A DNA stretch of 64,000 nt from Moellerella wisconsensis ATCC 35017. GTDB taxonomy: Bacteria > Pseudomonadota > Gammaproteobacteria > Enterobacterales > Enterobacteriaceae. The stretch lies in the NCBI RefSeq assembly GCF_001294465.1, contig NZ_LGAA01000018.1, positions 310,001-374,000 of the forward strand, in the 5' to 3' direction. Under the pieces are notes generated by a model. It had not been told where the DNA came from, made no database searches, and was given only the letters and a program-made list of their open reading frames with translations. The position numbers and the translations under genes were made by a program. Shown here piece after piece: positions 1 to 10,557 of this stretch. Every line of letters begins with the position of its first letter. Position 1 is the first letter of the stretch.

Positions 1-1658
1 TTGATTAGGTTTGCAGTTTTAGCATTAAACTGGGTTTGTGATTGTTCTGTCCACCAGTCTCTTAGAGTGCCTTTACCGTCATACAGTCGACCTTGATCAT
101 CAAATCCATGGCCCATTTCATGCCCGATAACTGCGCCGATGGCCCCGTAGTTATAGGCTGGATCAACATTCGGATTAAAGAAAGGTGCTTGTAAAATAGC
201 CGCAGGAAAAACGATTTCATTTTGCACAGGATTGAAATAAGCGTTGATCATTTGAGGAGGCATCTCCCACTCCCAGGTGCGGACTTTTTCACCTACTTTT
301 TGCATATCTTGTTGATATGACCAATTTAAAATATTTTGGTAGTTATTAAATAGTTGGTCGTCACTTAACGTCAATTGGTGGGTATCGGTCCATTTATCTG
401 GATAACCTACTTTTACCTTAAATTGGTCAAGTTTGGTTAAGGCTTCTTGGCGAGTCTGTTCATCCATCCAGCTATTTTTCTGTAAACGGTCGCGGAAGGT
501 TTGTTTGACATAATTAACTAAATCGATAATTTTAGCCTTTGAATCCGCATTAAAATAACGCTCAACATACAGTTGACCTAATGGCTCATCTTGTAGTCGG
601 TTAACGGTTTCTAGCGCGCGCTCTTGACGGCTACGTTGCTGTTCAATGCCATTTAGCTGGTGAAGATAAAAATTGAAGCGTGCGCTATCAAAATCGGGTG
701 TTAAGAAGTTTGCGTTACTGCTTAACAGATGAAATTGCAGATAATCCTTCAGTGTATCAATATCGGTATCAGCAAAAATCTTGGCAGATTGTTGAACCGC
801 ACTGTCATTTTGCACAATAATTTTTTTGAGTTGTTTATCCGAGAGTTTCCAATAATCAAATAATTCATTTAATGGATACCCCGCAGTATATTTGGTAACT
901 TCAGCAAGGCTCATTGGGTGATATTGCTTGATAGTGTCTCGGTTAGCTTCTGGTGTCCAGTGAGCCTTGGCTAGGGCGGTTTCTAACGCCAAAATTTTAT
1001 GTGCTTTTTGGTTAGCTGTAGCTGAATTTTCGCCAGCGAGTTTTAACAGAGTTACAATGTATTCGACATAATTTTTGCGGATTTCAACCATTTGCGGACT
1101 ATCATCAAGATAGTAACTACGATTCGGTAAGCCTAATCCCCCTTGTCCCAAATACAACACATAGGTATCCGGCGCTTTAGCGTCTAAATCAACCCAATAA
1201 GAGATCAACGAGAAAAAGCCAGGTTGTGCCATTAATTTGGCAATATCAGCATGACTATTGGCTTGCTGTATTGCGTTCAGTAATGGTTGAGCCGGAGCTA
1301 ATCCGGCCTGTTTAATTGCCGATTCATTCAAATAGCTAAGATAGAGGTTACGAATATTGCGCTGATTATGATTTAACGTATTTTCTGGCTGGTTGAGTAA
1401 GTTATCTATTAATGACTGTAATTGTTTTTCGGTTTTAAGATGTAACTCAACAAAAGAGTTAATACGTGACATTCCGGTAGGAATTTTGGCCTGATCTATC
1501 CACTGCTGATTGACATAGTGATAGAAGTCATCTCCCGGGACAATATTATCGGATAATGCGATGGTTTGAGAGCCATAAGTAATATCTTTGGCATAACTTG
1601 AAGGTAGGGTTGTTATCGCTGAGATCCCTATGGCTAAGGCTAATAACGTTTTCTTCAT
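1..1658 (-). CDS. M13 family (neprilysin/PepO-like) metallopeptidase, C-terminus cut by window edge
   Basis: The reading frame is open from an ATG at 1658 down to the window edge, so about 552 residues are visible and the C-terminus is missing. The N-terminus (MKKTLLALAIGISAITTLPSSYA) splits into a basic start, a hydrophobic core and an AYA-type end, predicting a Sec signal peptide and a periplasmic or secreted enzyme. The zinc site VIGHEMGHGFDD near residues 508-519 is the M13 form of HExxH. Upstream, NEIVFPAAILQAPFF is the conserved stretch that precedes the zinc helix in neprilysin-type peptidases. The third zinc ligand (ExxxD) would lie beyond the edge. M13 enzymes cut short peptides. The gene is divergent from cysB across a 228-base AT-rich gap. 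Family assignment is firm; substrate is unknown. Confidence 0.93.
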   Translation of the reverse strand, partial: MKKTLLALAIGISAITTLPSSYAKDITYGSQTIALSDNIVPGDDFYHYVNQQWIDQAKIPTGMSRINSFVELHLKTEKQLQSLIDNLLNQPENTLNHNQRNIRNLYLSYLNESAIKQAGLAPAQPLLNAIQQANSHADIAKLMAQPGFFSLISYWVDLDAKAPDTYVLYLGQGGLGLPNRSYYLDDSPQMVEIRKNYVEYIVTLLKLAGENSATANQKAHKILALETALAKAHWTPEANRDTIKQYHPMSLAEVTKYTAGYPLNELFDYWKLSDKQLKKIIVQNDSAVQQSAKIFADTDIDTLKDYLQFHLLSSNANFLTPDFDSARFNFYLHQLNGIEQQRSRQERALETVNRLQDEPLGQLYVERYFNADSKAKIIDLVNYVKQTFRDRLQKNSWMDEQTRQEALTKLDQFKVKVGYPDKWTDTHQLTLSDDQLFNNYQNILNWSYQQDMQKVGEKVRTWEWEMPPQMINAYFNPVQNEIVFPAAILQAPFFNPNVDPAYNYGAIGAVIGHEMGHGFDDQGRLYDGKGTLRDWWTEQSQTQFNAKTANLI

Positions 1659-1841
1659 AGAGCAAAAACCTCTTTTAACTGAGACAGCTAGCGGATTATC
1701 ATAAGGTAGGCGTAGCTGGTGATTAATTCAATCTCAAATTCTAACATATAGCTGTTAATTATTATTTAAACAATGTTATATTAGTTATATTAACTTATAT
1801 CTATATTACTTTTTGTTATATGTAAGATGATTTAGCTATAG

Positions 1842-2861
<1,020 letters not shown>

Positions 2862-2986
2862 CTGCTATCTTAGCTGTGGCTGTTTGCTGTTTTTCGGTAT
2901 AGTACTATTTTGGGTTATAGTACTATTTAGCCTACTATAACAGTGTGTCACATACGTGCTGTTACTATGTTTATCGATATACCATC

Positions 2987-3022
2987 CATATCTTTATATG
3001 AATACATATCTTTATATGAATA
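2987..3022. repeat. Perfect 18-bp tandem duplication
   Basis: The unit CATATCTTTATATGAATA occurs twice back to back at 2987-3004 and 3005-3022, in the gap between cysB and the convergent unknown gene. Slightly upstream (about 2898-2926) TATAGTACTATTT also occurs twice. These are simple AT-rich duplications. No function is apparent. Confidence 0.85.
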
Positions 3023-3075
3023 AACGGTATAAAGAGGGCGATAAGTAACTATTTAGAACCGTATGTAGGTGGATG

Positions 3076-3951
3076 TTACGATTGAGTAGGGTGACGCCCA
3101 AAAAAGTTATCTGATTTTTGAATCGAACTCAGCAAATGGCGTTGGATAAATTGTTCAAATTGATGGCTAACCAGTTCATCCTTAAGTGCATCATCATTAA
3201 AAAACGCACTAAACGAGGTATATTCAAAATTAATCTCAAAACTATCACTGGAGTTACAATTCAGCATCAGTTGTGCGTTCTTACGATTGAAATGTAAATG
3301 GTAAAAACAGATTTTGGGATAAAAAACACTATTTTGCATAATATTGTGTGCTTCTATAACGCAAAAGATTAGTGTGGTAGAGAACTGATTAATATTTTTC
3401 TTTAATCTCAATTGCATTGCTTGTTCTTGTTCTTGAAGAAACAGTAAAAATGCGTCTAATCCTTCATTTTGAACATTCAAAATCGTCTCCATGATTAAAG
3501 CTAATACACCTTTAGCGACAGTTATTCCTTTAACCTGATGGCTTATTTCCTTTTTTTGTATGGCGGAACAGGTGATTAGTGGCAATTGTTGTGTCGCATC
3601 TAGCCAATTTTTTAATCCGGGTTGGTGGGATGAAAGTGTATCGATAGGGTGATTGGTATTGATATAATGTGTAACAATGGAAATTAAACTAATCAGATAT
3701 TTTTTCAGTTTAGTGAGCTTTTCATGGATACCTGGTTTTTTATACAGTGATCTGTCGATGATATACTGAATGATGCCATCGTTGTCACTATTTCTATGCA
3801 GGATGGGTTGTGTTTGCGCTGTCGGCTGCACATCAGAAAGTGTATAGGTATTGTTAATATGCATATTCGCATGAGTATTTGTGTGGGTATAGGCGTAGAT
3901 ATTCGTATTAGCATAGGAATGTTTGAATCGATGATAATTAAATTTAGTCAT
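3076..3951 (-). CDS. Hypothetical protein with Asn/Thr/His-rich N-terminus
   Basis: I do not recognise this 291-residue protein. There is no signal peptide or clear membrane segment. Residues about 12-40 are low complexity, with repeated NTN/NTH/THT patterns (YANTNIYAYTHTNTHANM). The rest looks like a mainly helical soluble protein, with a Gln/Glu-rich helix (LQEQEQAMQLRLKK) near residues 170-185 and a likely strand-rich stretch after it. It is convergent with cysB and separated from hemB by about 380 bases. Its AT-rich codon use resembles the accessory genes of this window more than cysB or hemB, so lineage-specific acquisition is possible. The start at 3951 is the only sizeable option. Expression and function are unproven. 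Confidence 0.6.
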   Translation of the reverse strand: MTKFNYHRFKHSYANTNIYAYTHTNTHANMHINNTYTLSDVQPTAQTQPILHRNSDNDGIIQYIIDRSLYKKPGIHEKLTKLKKYLISLISIVTHYINTNHPIDTLSSHQPGLKNWLDATQQLPLITCSAIQKKEISHQVKGITVAKGVLALIMETILNVQNEGLDAFLLFLQEQEQAMQLRLKKNINQFSTTLIFCVIEAHNIMQNSVFYPKICFYHLHFNRKNAQLMLNCNSSDSFEINFEYTSFSAFFNDDALKDELVSHQFEQFIQRHLLSSIQKSDNFFGRHPTQS

Positions 3952-4334
3952 AAAATTCTGATCTCATTCTATTGAAAGATAGATAGAATTAAACATAGTC
4001 TGCTATCGACTGAAAAGGCTAAATTTTATTAACGCGTGAGAATGTTTACCGGTAATTAATAATATTTTTATGGTTTTTTATTGTTTATGTAGGTCTTAGA
4101 TGTGATTTAACTTAGGTTAATAACACGGTCTGAACTGTATTTAACGTTATGTATTTAAAGTTATTTTAAAATTAGCATTTAACTATTCCGCAATTATTTC
4201 GCAACTATTCTTCAATAACTATTTATCCTTAAAAACTACTCTTCAATAATGACTTTTAAACAACTATCGTCCAACTATTCCATATTAATTTATACAGAAA
4301 ATACGAAAGCGCCGATGATAGGCGCCTTCAAGGA
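3952..4334. other. Gene-free AT-rich spacer with degenerate CAACTATTC-like repeats
   Basis: No coding sequence of note lies here. Between about 4186 and 4283 the motif CAACTATTC and variants (CGCAACTATTCTTCAATAACTAT, AAACTACTCTTCAATAATG, CAACTATCG, CAACTATTCC) recur at irregular spacing. The spacer presumably carries the promoter of the gene ending at 3076 on its left and the 3' end of hemB on its right. Confidence 0.6.
4309..4325 (-). terminator. Short hairpin after hemB
   Basis: GCGCC at 4309-4313 pairs with GGCGC at 4321-4325 around a seven-base loop. Read on the minus strand the stem is followed by TTTCGTATTTT, a broken U-tract. It starts 10 bases beyond the hemB stop codon, so it is a plausible but weak intrinsic terminator. 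Confidence 0.6.
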
Positions 4335-5312
4335 TTACAGTAAGCCTTTTTCGGCTAACTCTAGTGCAAAGTAAGTAAAGATAATATCTGCACCTGCGCG
4401 TTTAATTGAGCCTAGTGTTTCTAAGGTCACTCGAGTTTCATCAATTGCACCGGCCATGGCTGCAAATTTGATTTGTGCATATTCACCACTCACCTGATAT
4501 GCGCCAATCGGTAACTCAGTTCGCTCACGCAAATCGCGAATAATATCCAGATATGCACCAGCGGGTTTAACCATCAACACGTCTGCACCTTCTTGGGCAT
4601 CAATCAATGATTCGCGAATAGCTTCACGACGGTTCATCGGATCCATTTGATAGGTTTTACGATCGCCTTTTAAGCATGATCCTGCGGCATCACGGAATGG
4701 ACCATACAGTGCTGAAGCGAATTTAGTCGAGTAGGACATAATTGGCGTATGATTAAAACCTGCGTTATCTAGTGCTTGGCGAATAGCGGCAACTTGTCCG
4801 TCCATAGCTGCTGATGGGGCAATGAAATCTGCGCCTGCCCGTGCAGCAGCGACCGCTTGCAAACCCAGGTTATGAATAGTCTGATCGTTATCTACACTCT
4901 CATTATGCAATACGCCACAGTGACCATGTGAGGTATATTCACAGAAACAGGTATCTGACATAACTATCAGTTCAGGCGCCGTTTGTTTGGCTATACGTGA
5001 CATTCTAGACACCAAACCATTCTCTTGCCATGCATCGCTACCGGTTTCATCTAAATGGTGCGATACCCCAAAAGTCATAATAGATTTAATTCCTGCCTTG
5101 GCAATACGCTCTATTTCATACGGTAGACGTTTTTCTGGAATACGCATGACACCCGGCATGCTCTCAATCGGTTGGTAGTCATCAAGACCTTCTTCAACAA
5201 AGATAGGTAAACACAGGTCATTGAGTGACAGAGAGGTCTCTTGGAAGATTTCGCGGAATGTTTTTGTTTGACGGAGTCTTCTCAAGCGCTGGATGGATGG
5301 CTGATTATTCAC
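4335..5312 (-). CDS. hemB: Delta-aminolevulinic acid dehydratase (porphobilinogen synthase)
   Basis: This 325-residue cytoplasmic enzyme condenses two 5-aminolevulinates into porphobilinogen, the second committed step of tetrapyrrole synthesis. The two active-site lysines are visible: K197 in [16 protein letters not shown] and K249 in VLMVKPAG. Cysteines C122, C124 and C132 in [15 protein letters not shown] form the catalytic zinc site, so this is a zinc-dependent HemB and not the magnesium-only type. Length and motifs match E. coli HemB, including the DPMNRREA stretch. In E. coli hemB lies elsewhere on the chromosome; here it stands alone between the unknown gene and ribA, with its own upstream spacer and a weak terminator. 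Confidence 0.97.
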   Translation of the reverse strand: MNNQPSIQRLRRLRQTKTFREIFQETSLSLNDLCLPIFVEEGLDDYQPIESMPGVMRIPEKRLPYEIERIAKAGIKSIMTFGVSHHLDETGSDAWQENGLVSRMSRIAKQTAPELIVMSDTCFCEYTSHGHCGVLHNESVDNDQTIHNLGLQAVAAARAGADFIAPSAAMDGQVAAIRQALDNAGFNHTPIMSYSTKFASALYGPFRDAAGSCLKGDRKTYQMDPMNRREAIRESLIDAQEGADVLMVKPAGAYLDIIRDLRERTELPIGAYQVSGEYAQIKFAAMAGAIDETRVTLETLGSIKRAGADIIFTYFALELAEKGLL

Positions 5313-5564
5313 AATAGCTCCTTATTTTGTGATCTGGCTGTTTGAGGATAGTGGCTATTTTATGGCAGCTAACGCTCAGTGAGCATAAATTGTAATGACA
5401 GTATAAACGTTATCAACAGAAAGTGAATGTAACCGATTGGATGGGGAAACTTGATGTTGATGATAGTTAAATGCTGATGATAGTTAATAGAGCAGATTTA
5501 GAAGACCATCGATTGGATGATCTTCATCAAAAGTATTTATTTACTCGTACTGATATTTGTCAAA

Positions 5565-6170
5565 TTATTTATTAAATAATAAATGACCCATTTTTTCCGC
5601 TTTGATATCTAAATAATGCGCATTGTTTGGATTTCGGCCCACAATTAAAGGCACGCGTTCAACCACATTGATACCCGCTTGTTTCATGATCTCTATTTTT
5701 TTCGGATTATTGGTTAATAATCTTACTTGGTTGATCCCGAGTAATTTGTACATATCTGAACACAAGGTAAAATCGCGCTCATCGGATTTAAATCCGAGCT
5801 TTAGATTAGCTTCGACAGTATCTAGCCCTTGATCTTGTAACGCATACGCTCGGATTTTATTGAGCAGACCAATATTTCTGCCTTCTTGGCGATGATAAAG
5901 TAAAACACCTCGGCCTTCTTTAGCAATTTGTGACAATGCAGCTTCTAATTGAAATCCACAATCACAGCGTAGGCTAAATAATGCATCACCGGTTAAACAT
6001 TCTGAATGGATACGAGATAGCACCGGAGTTTCGCCAGAGATATCCCCATAGATTAACGCGACGTGATCTTTACCGGTAGCGATTTCTTCAAATCCAACCA
6101 TTAAAAACTCACCAAATGGGGTCGGTAATTTCGCCTCAGCGACGCGCTTTAGCTGTATATTTTCTTTCAT
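5565..6170 (-). CDS. ribA: GTP cyclohydrolase II
   Basis: The 201-residue enzyme opens GTP to 2,5-diamino-6-ribosylamino-pyrimidinone phosphate, formate and pyrophosphate, the first step of riboflavin synthesis. The zinc ligands C58, C69 and C71 are seen in [17 protein letters not shown], and the catalytic and GTP-binding stretch [11 protein letters not shown] follows. It is a stand-alone RibA without the fused RibB domain. Length equals that of E. coli RibA (196) within a few residues. It is divergent from pgpB, as in E. coli, with about 220 bases between the two start codons. Confidence 0.97.
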   Translation of the reverse strand: MKENIQLKRVAEAKLPTPFGEFLMVGFEEIATGKDHVALIYGDISGETPVLSRIHSECLTGDALFSLRCDCGFQLEAALSQIAKEGRGVLLYHRQEGRNIGLLNKIRAYALQDQGLDTVEANLKLGFKSDERDFTLCSDMYKLLGINQVRLLTNNPKKIEIMKQAGINVVERVPLIVGRNPNNAHYLDIKAEKMGHLLFNK

Positions 6171-6393
6171 GAATAGATTATAACTCTCGGATAATGATAA
6201 AAATGACCGATAAATAGAGTCTTTGAGATTTGCGATTAAGATTAAATAGACACAAAATTATAGTGTATATTATCTTAGGGCTATCTAATTAAGACATCAT
6301 TCCCACGCAGTCTTAGCTATATTAATACAATAGGTTTTGCTAAGAATAAACAAATTTAATTAAAAATAATATCAGTGCTAAGGATGACAGAAA

Positions 6394-7101
6394 ATGAGAA
6401 AATTTACTTATCCTATTGTGGTTTTTGCGATGATTTTGGCATTGCCGCCCATACTGCTGGTGGCTATGCAATGGCATTGGCAACCTTTTGATAATCCTTT
6501 CGGCTTACCGTTGCTATATATTACTAATACAGCGGGGAAACCGTGGTCAATAATCACTTCTTTGTTGTTATTGCTATTAACACTTTGGCTAATTCGTCCA
6601 CGAGGAAAGCAGTGGATTAAATGGGTGATAGTGATGACTGGATGTATTGTTATTGGGCAAGGGCTGAAAGTGGGAATAAAAAATAGTGTGCAAACGCCAA
6701 GGCCCTATGTGTTGTGGCTTGAACAGCAGTATAACATTTCTCCTAACCAATTTTATGCTCAAGATCGCCAACAAAGAAAAGTACTGATTAAACAATTAAC
6801 ATCAAATGTTAGCGATATTCCGCAATGGCAGTTAACTCATTGGCAGAATGAGACGGGTTATTCTTTTCCCTCAGGACACACGTTATTTGCCACTGGTTGG
6901 GCATTATTACTGATAGGTCTATTTTGGCAACGTGGTTATTATCTATGGTCGATTGCGCTAGCGGTGTGGGCTGAAAGCGTTATTGTAAGTCGACTGGTTT
7001 TGGCGATGCACTGGCCGAGTGATATTTTGCTATCAATTGCTATTAATGTTGTATTAGCGATGATCGCATGTCGGCTATTAGCTCAACCGACCAACCGCTA
7101 A
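6394..7101 (+). CDS. pgpB: Phosphatidylglycerophosphatase B (PAP2 family membrane phosphatase)
   Basis: This 235-residue polytopic inner-membrane protein carries the three PAP2 signature blocks in order: KNSVQTPRP (KxxxxxxRP), YSFPSGHTLF (PSGH) and SRLVLAMHWPSDI (SRxxxxxHxxxD). The family dephosphorylates phosphatidylglycerol phosphate and undecaprenyl pyrophosphate on the periplasmic side. It is slightly shorter than E. coli PgpB (254). The neighbours, divergent ribA and downstream lapA, match the E. coli order, which supports orthology. Several hydrophobic helices alternate with the catalytic loops. Confidence 0.93.
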   Translation: MRKFTYPIVVFAMILALPPILLVAMQWHWQPFDNPFGLPLLYITNTAGKPWSIITSLLLLLLTLWLIRPRGKQWIKWVIVMTGCIVIGQGLKVGIKNSVQTPRPYVLWLEQQYNISPNQFYAQDRQQRKVLIKQLTSNVSDIPQWQLTHWQNETGYSFPSGHTLFATGWALLLIGLFWQRGYYLWSIALAVWAESVIVSRLVLAMHWPSDILLSIAINVVLAMIACRLLAQPTNR

Positions 7102-7433
7102 TTGGCTAAATACTAATCGCCAAAGTATGATTATATTATTGAAATGCGAAAATAAAAATCTCGATAAAACAGGGTATTATTCAGAATGATAGCCAAGGTA
7201 TAATAGAGAGTGTAATAGAATGTGTATTACACCGTATCGATAAGGCGATAATTGATATTTTTTGGTATATTACGGATATCGAGTTAGATTTTGTAAAACA
7301 CGGCCATTATCCGACTTACAGCTGGCAGGTTTATTTGAGAAATTGCTTGGTCTGAACTCAGAGTAAATGCTACCTTATCAGGCAGATAATGGATATTTAT
7401 GTCTATCGACGACAACTGATAACAGGAAATAAT
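7102..7433 (+). promoter_or_regulatory. lapA upstream region
   Basis: This 330-base gap holds no supported gene. It must contain the promoter of the lapA-lapB-pyrF-yciH run. I could not assign a sigma-70 or heat-shock (sigma-32) promoter with confidence. Confidence 0.4.
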
Positions 7434-7754
7434 GTGAAATATTTTCTAATTTTATTACTGGCAGTGGTGATTTTTATTGTGTCAATAACGCTAGGATCGA
7501 GTAACGACCAAGTGATTAGCTTTAATTATTTGATTGCTAAAGGTGACTTCTCTGTTTCTACGCTGTTGGCCTCATTGTTTGGTATGGGGTTTATTTTAGG
7601 TTGGTTGGTCTGTGGTATTTTCTATTTAAGATCATTTGTTGCTTTGACGAATGCCCGTCGTAAAATTAAACGCTTAGAATCACAATTAACTGAGTCAGGC
7701 AAAAATGCATCCGAATCGGCGGTATCTGCTGTGACCTTATCAAATAAGGATTAA
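7434..7754 (+). CDS. lapA: LapA, lipopolysaccharide assembly protein A (YciS)
   Basis: I choose the GTG at 7434, giving 106 residues that begin (M)KYFLILLLAVVIF and align with E. coli LapA (102). AGGA at 7424-7427 sits six bases upstream, whereas the in-frame ATG at 7389 would add 15 unmatched residues. Two membrane helices (about residues 3-20 and 42-63) flank a short loop with NDQVISFNYLIAKGDFS, followed by a basic RRKIKRLESQL tail. LapA works with LapB in the inner membrane to tune LPS synthesis by controlling LpxC turnover through FtsH. The lapB start lies six bases after the lapA stop. Confidence 0.93.
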   Translation: MKYFLILLLAVVIFIVSITLGSSNDQVISFNYLIAKGDFSVSTLLASLFGMGFILGWLVCGIFYLRSFVALTNARRKIKRLESQLTESGKNASESAVSAVTLSNKD

Positions 7755-7760
7755 TTTTCT

Positions 7761-8930
7761 ATGTTAGAGCTGCTATTTCTGCTGCTACCGATTGCTGCCG
7801 CCTATGGCTGGTATATGGGGCGTAGAAGTGCTCAACAAGATAAACAACAGAACGCTGATCGTCTGTCGCGTGAATATGTGACAGGCGTTAACTTCCTTTT
7901 ATCCAATCAACAAGATAAAGCGGTTGATCTGTTCCTTGATATGTTGAAGGAAGATAGCTCTGCTTTTGAAGCTCATCTAACCCTCGGTAATTTGTTTCGT
8001 TCTCGAGGTGAAGTTGAACGTGCGATTCGTATTCACCAATCATTAGTTGAAAGTGCCTCGTTATCTTTTGAACAACGTCTGCTTGCGACCCAACAATTGG
8101 GGCGTGATTATATGGCCGCGGGTGTCTATGACCGGGCAGAGAATATGTTTTTACAATTGACTGATGAAGTGGATTTTAAAAATAGTGCTTATCAATCTTT
8201 ATTATCGATTTATCAATTGACTAGTGACTGGCATAAAGCCATTGATGTGGCAACCAAGCTAGTCAAATTGGGGAATAATGCGCTACGTGAAGATATAGCC
8301 CAGTTTTATTGTGAATTGGCCTTACAGCAATTGGGCAGCGATGATTTAGATGCCGGTTTAAATTTATTGAATAAAGCCGAACAAGCAGATAAAAATTGTG
8401 CGCGTGTTTCAATTATGAAAGGGCGTATTTATATAGAAAAAAATGCCTACGATAAAGCCATTGCCTCGTTGAAACAGGTTTATCAACAAGATCGCGAATT
8501 AGTTACTGAAACGTTGCCGCTACTTTATGAATGCTATAAACAACTGGATAATATGCAAGAATGGGCTGAATTCTTGCAACAGTGTGTCGCCGGTGATTCG
8601 GGTGCTGCGGCTGAACTCTATTTGGCGGATATTATTGCCCAAAGCGAGGGACACGATAAAGCATTGACCTATATTAATGCTCAATTGCAGCGCCATCCAA
8701 CAATGCGCTTATTCTATCGCTTGATGGAGTATCATTTACAAGATGCCGAAGAAGGGCGAGCCAAAGAAAGCTTAATTTTATTACGTAAAATGGTCGGCGA
8801 ACAAATCCGAACCAAACCTGATTACCGTTGTCGTAAATGTGGATTTACTTCACACTCGTTATATTGGCATTGCCCATCTTGCCGTTCATGGGATACGACA
8901 AAACCTATCCGTGGGCTAGATGGTCAGTGA
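7761..8930 (+). CDS. lapB: LapB (YciM), TPR scaffold for LpxC degradation
   Basis: The 389-residue protein has one N-terminal membrane anchor (LLFLLLPIAAAYGWYMG), then tandem tetratricopeptide repeats over about residues 35-350, and a C-terminal rubredoxin-like zinc/iron knuckle (CRKCGF ... CPSCRSWD). This is the exact architecture and length of E. coli LapB. The protein couples the protease FtsH to LpxC and so limits LPS synthesis. It is co-directional with lapA and pyrF. A matS site overlaps its stop codon, so the last coding bases are also a chromosome-organisation signal. Confidence 0.97.
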   Translation: MLELLFLLLPIAAAYGWYMGRRSAQQDKQQNADRLSREYVTGVNFLLSNQQDKAVDLFLDMLKEDSSAFEAHLTLGNLFRSRGEVERAIRIHQSLVESASLSFEQRLLATQQLGRDYMAAGVYDRAENMFLQLTDEVDFKNSAYQSLLSIYQLTSDWHKAIDVATKLVKLGNNALREDIAQFYCELALQQLGSDDLDAGLNLLNKAEQADKNCARVSIMKGRIYIEKNAYDKAIASLKQVYQQDRELVTETLPLLYECYKQLDNMQEWAEFLQQCVAGDSGAAAELYLADIIAQSEGHDKALTYINAQLQRHPTMRLFYRLMEYHLQDAEEGRAKESLILLRKMVGEQIRTKPDYRCRKCGFTSHSLYWHCPSCRSWDTTKPIRGLDGQ

Positions 8931-8939
8931 CACTGTCAC
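8927..8939. promoter_or_regulatory. matS site 1 (MatP binding)
   Basis: GTGACACTGTCAC fits the MatP consensus GTGACRNYGTCAC at every position. It overlaps the lapB stop codon (TGA at 8928-8930). MatP condenses the terminus macrodomain in Enterobacterales. Confidence 0.85.
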
Positions 8940-8985
8940 ATCATATTTTCGTTTTTTTCAAATGATATAAAGGCATAGCATAGAA

Positions 8986-9720
8986 ATGAACTCCCCAACT
9001 CAAAATCAAACAATGGCACCTGTCGATCCATCGGTTATTGTTGCTCTCGATTATGATGATATTAATCAGGCATTGGCCTTTGTTGACCGTATTGATCCGC
9101 GCGATTGTCGGCTAAAAGTTGGCAAGGAGATGTTTACTTTTCATGGGCCTGAGCTGGTTAAGCAATTAAAACAACGTGGATTTGATGTGTTTCTGGATTT
9201 AAAATTCCACGATATTCCCAATACTGTTGCGCGTGCAGTGGCTGCGGCGGCAGAAATGGGGGTTTGGATGGTCAATGTACATGCCAGTGGGGGGACACGT
9301 ATGATGGATGCGGCGAAAGAAGTATTAATACCTTACGGTAAAGATGCCCCGCTACTGACGGCGGTAACAGTATTAACCAGTATGGATCAAACTGATTTGG
9401 CCGGTATTGGTATCGATGTTTCACCGGCCGAACATGCAGAACGTCTAGCTTTACTGAGTAAAAACAGTGGATTGGATGGGGTTGTTTGCTCTGCTCATGA
9501 AGCGGCCCATTTAAAACAATTATGTGGCGCTGGTTTTAAATTGGTCACTCCTGGCATTCGTCCCGTAGGCAGTGATATTGGCGATCAACGTCGGATTATG
9601 ACCCCACAAGATGCAATTGCCGCAGGGGTGGATTATATGGTCATTGGTCGTCCCATTACTCGCAGTGATTCTCCTACCCAAATGCTACAACAAATTAATG
9701 AATCACTGAAGGGGCTGTAA
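8986..9720 (+). CDS. pyrF: Orotidine 5'-phosphate decarboxylase
   Basis: The 244-residue enzyme decarboxylates OMP to UMP, the last step of pyrimidine synthesis. The catalytic tetrad is visible: K44 in RLKVGKEMF and D71, K73 and D76 in DLKFHDIPN. The phosphate-binding end shows TPGIRP and VIGRPITRS. Length matches the family (about 245). It overlaps the next gene by one base (TAATG at 9718-9722), which implies translational coupling with yciH, as in E. coli. Confidence 0.97.
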   Translation: MNSPTQNQTMAPVDPSVIVALDYDDINQALAFVDRIDPRDCRLKVGKEMFTFHGPELVKQLKQRGFDVFLDLKFHDIPNTVARAVAAAAEMGVWMVNVHASGGTRMMDAAKEVLIPYGKDAPLLTAVTVLTSMDQTDLAGIGIDVSPAEHAERLALLSKNSGLDGVVCSAHEAAHLKQLCGAGFKLVTPGIRPVGSDIGDQRRIMTPQDAIAAGVDYMVIGRPITRSDSPTQMLQQINESLKGL

Positions 9721-10046
9721 TGAAAGATAATAATAGCCGCTTAGTCTATAGCACTGATATAGGGCGTATCGAGGAAGAAAAACCACGTATTGAACGACCT
9801 AAAGGCGATGGTATTGTGCGGATCCGCCGTGAAACCTCTGGCCGAAAAGGCAAGGGGGTTTGTGTTATCACTGGATTGGATTTAGACGATAGCGCATTAG
9901 CTAAATTGGCTGCTGAATTAAAGAAAAAATGTGGCTGTGGTGGCGCGATTAAAGACGGCAATATAGAAATTCAAGGCGATAAACGCGACTTAATTAAACA
10001 GCTACTTGAAGGCATGGGTCATAAAGTGAAGCTGGCTGGTGGATAA
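9720..10046 (+). CDS. yciH: YciH, SUI1/eIF1-like translation factor
   Basis: The 108-residue basic protein is a bacterial SUI1-domain protein. The conserved core is GKGVCVITGLDL followed by LKKKCGCGG and an IQGDKRDLIKQLL helix, all typical of the eIF1 fold. The biological role in bacteria is uncertain; reports link YciH to initiation fidelity. It is coupled to pyrF by a one-base stop/start overlap and is followed by a strong hairpin terminator, so it closes the lapA-lapB-pyrF-yciH transcription unit. Confidence 0.95.
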   Translation: MKDNNSRLVYSTDIGRIEEEKPRIERPKGDGIVRIRRETSGRKGKGVCVITGLDLDDSALAKLAAELKKKCGCGGAIKDGNIEIQGDKRDLIKQLLEGMGHKVKLAGG

Positions 10047-10115
10047 ATCAGTGGATGACAGACGTCGATTTATCAGAAATGCAGAGCGACAGTAATATTA
10101 ATTAATGGATAAAAT

Positions 10116-10142
10116 AATAGGGCGCAGAATAAGCGCCCTATT
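10116..10142. terminator. Bidirectional terminator between yciH and osmB
   Basis: AATAGGGCGC (10116-10125) pairs perfectly with GCGCCCTATT (10133-10142) around the loop AGAATAA. T-rich sequence follows on the plus strand and A-rich sequence precedes it, so it can serve both the rightward yciH unit and the leftward osmB gene. Confidence 0.9.
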
Positions 10143-10175
10143 TATAGTATTTTTAAGCGACATTTGCTAATGGTA

Positions 10176-10394
10176 TTATTTTTTAACCTGATGACCAATA
10201 ACCCCCCCGACAGCCGCCCCACCCACAGTGCCTAATACACTTCCCCCGGTTAATACCGCGCCACCTACGGCACCAATCCCTGCGCCAGCCGCGGTATTTT
10301 TATCTCGTTTAGACATATTTGAACACGCAGAAAGTGAAAGGACTACGACTGCGGCTACGGCATATGCTGTAATGGATTTTTGTCTAGCTTTCAT
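10176..10394 (-). CDS. osmB: OsmB-like osmotically inducible lipoprotein
   Basis: The 72-residue product starts with a lipoprotein signal ending in the lipobox LSAC (cleavage before the Cys in SLSACSNMSKRD). The mature part is the glycine-rich OsmB core (GAGIGAVGGAVLTGG, then GGAAVGGVIGHQVKK), nearly identical in layout to E. coli OsmB (also 72 residues). It is expected in the outer membrane. In E. coli it is induced by osmotic stress and in stationary phase. The position after yciH and before rnb also matches E. coli. Confidence 0.95.
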   Translation of the reverse strand: MKARQKSITAYAVAAVVVLSLSACSNMSKRDKNTAAGAGIGAVGGAVLTGGSVLGTVGGAAVGGVIGHQVKK

Positions 10395-10505
10395 AATTCA
10401 ATTCCTCATTTTAATAGTCAATCTACGTTAGCATAGCCCAGTAATTAGCAAATGAGAATAATCGGGGATTTTTATTTAATTACCCCGATAATTTAACTTT
10501 TAGTG

Positions 10506-10557
10506 CGAATATTGTTTACGAATATTGTTTGCGAATATTGTTTATGAATATTGTTTA
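10506..10557. repeat. Four tandem copies of a 13-bp unit
   Basis: The unit CGAATATTGTTTA is repeated at 10506, 10519, 10532 and 10545 with one-base variants (last base G in copy 2, first base T in copy 4). It looks like a slippage-generated minisatellite in noncoding DNA. Confidence 0.9.
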
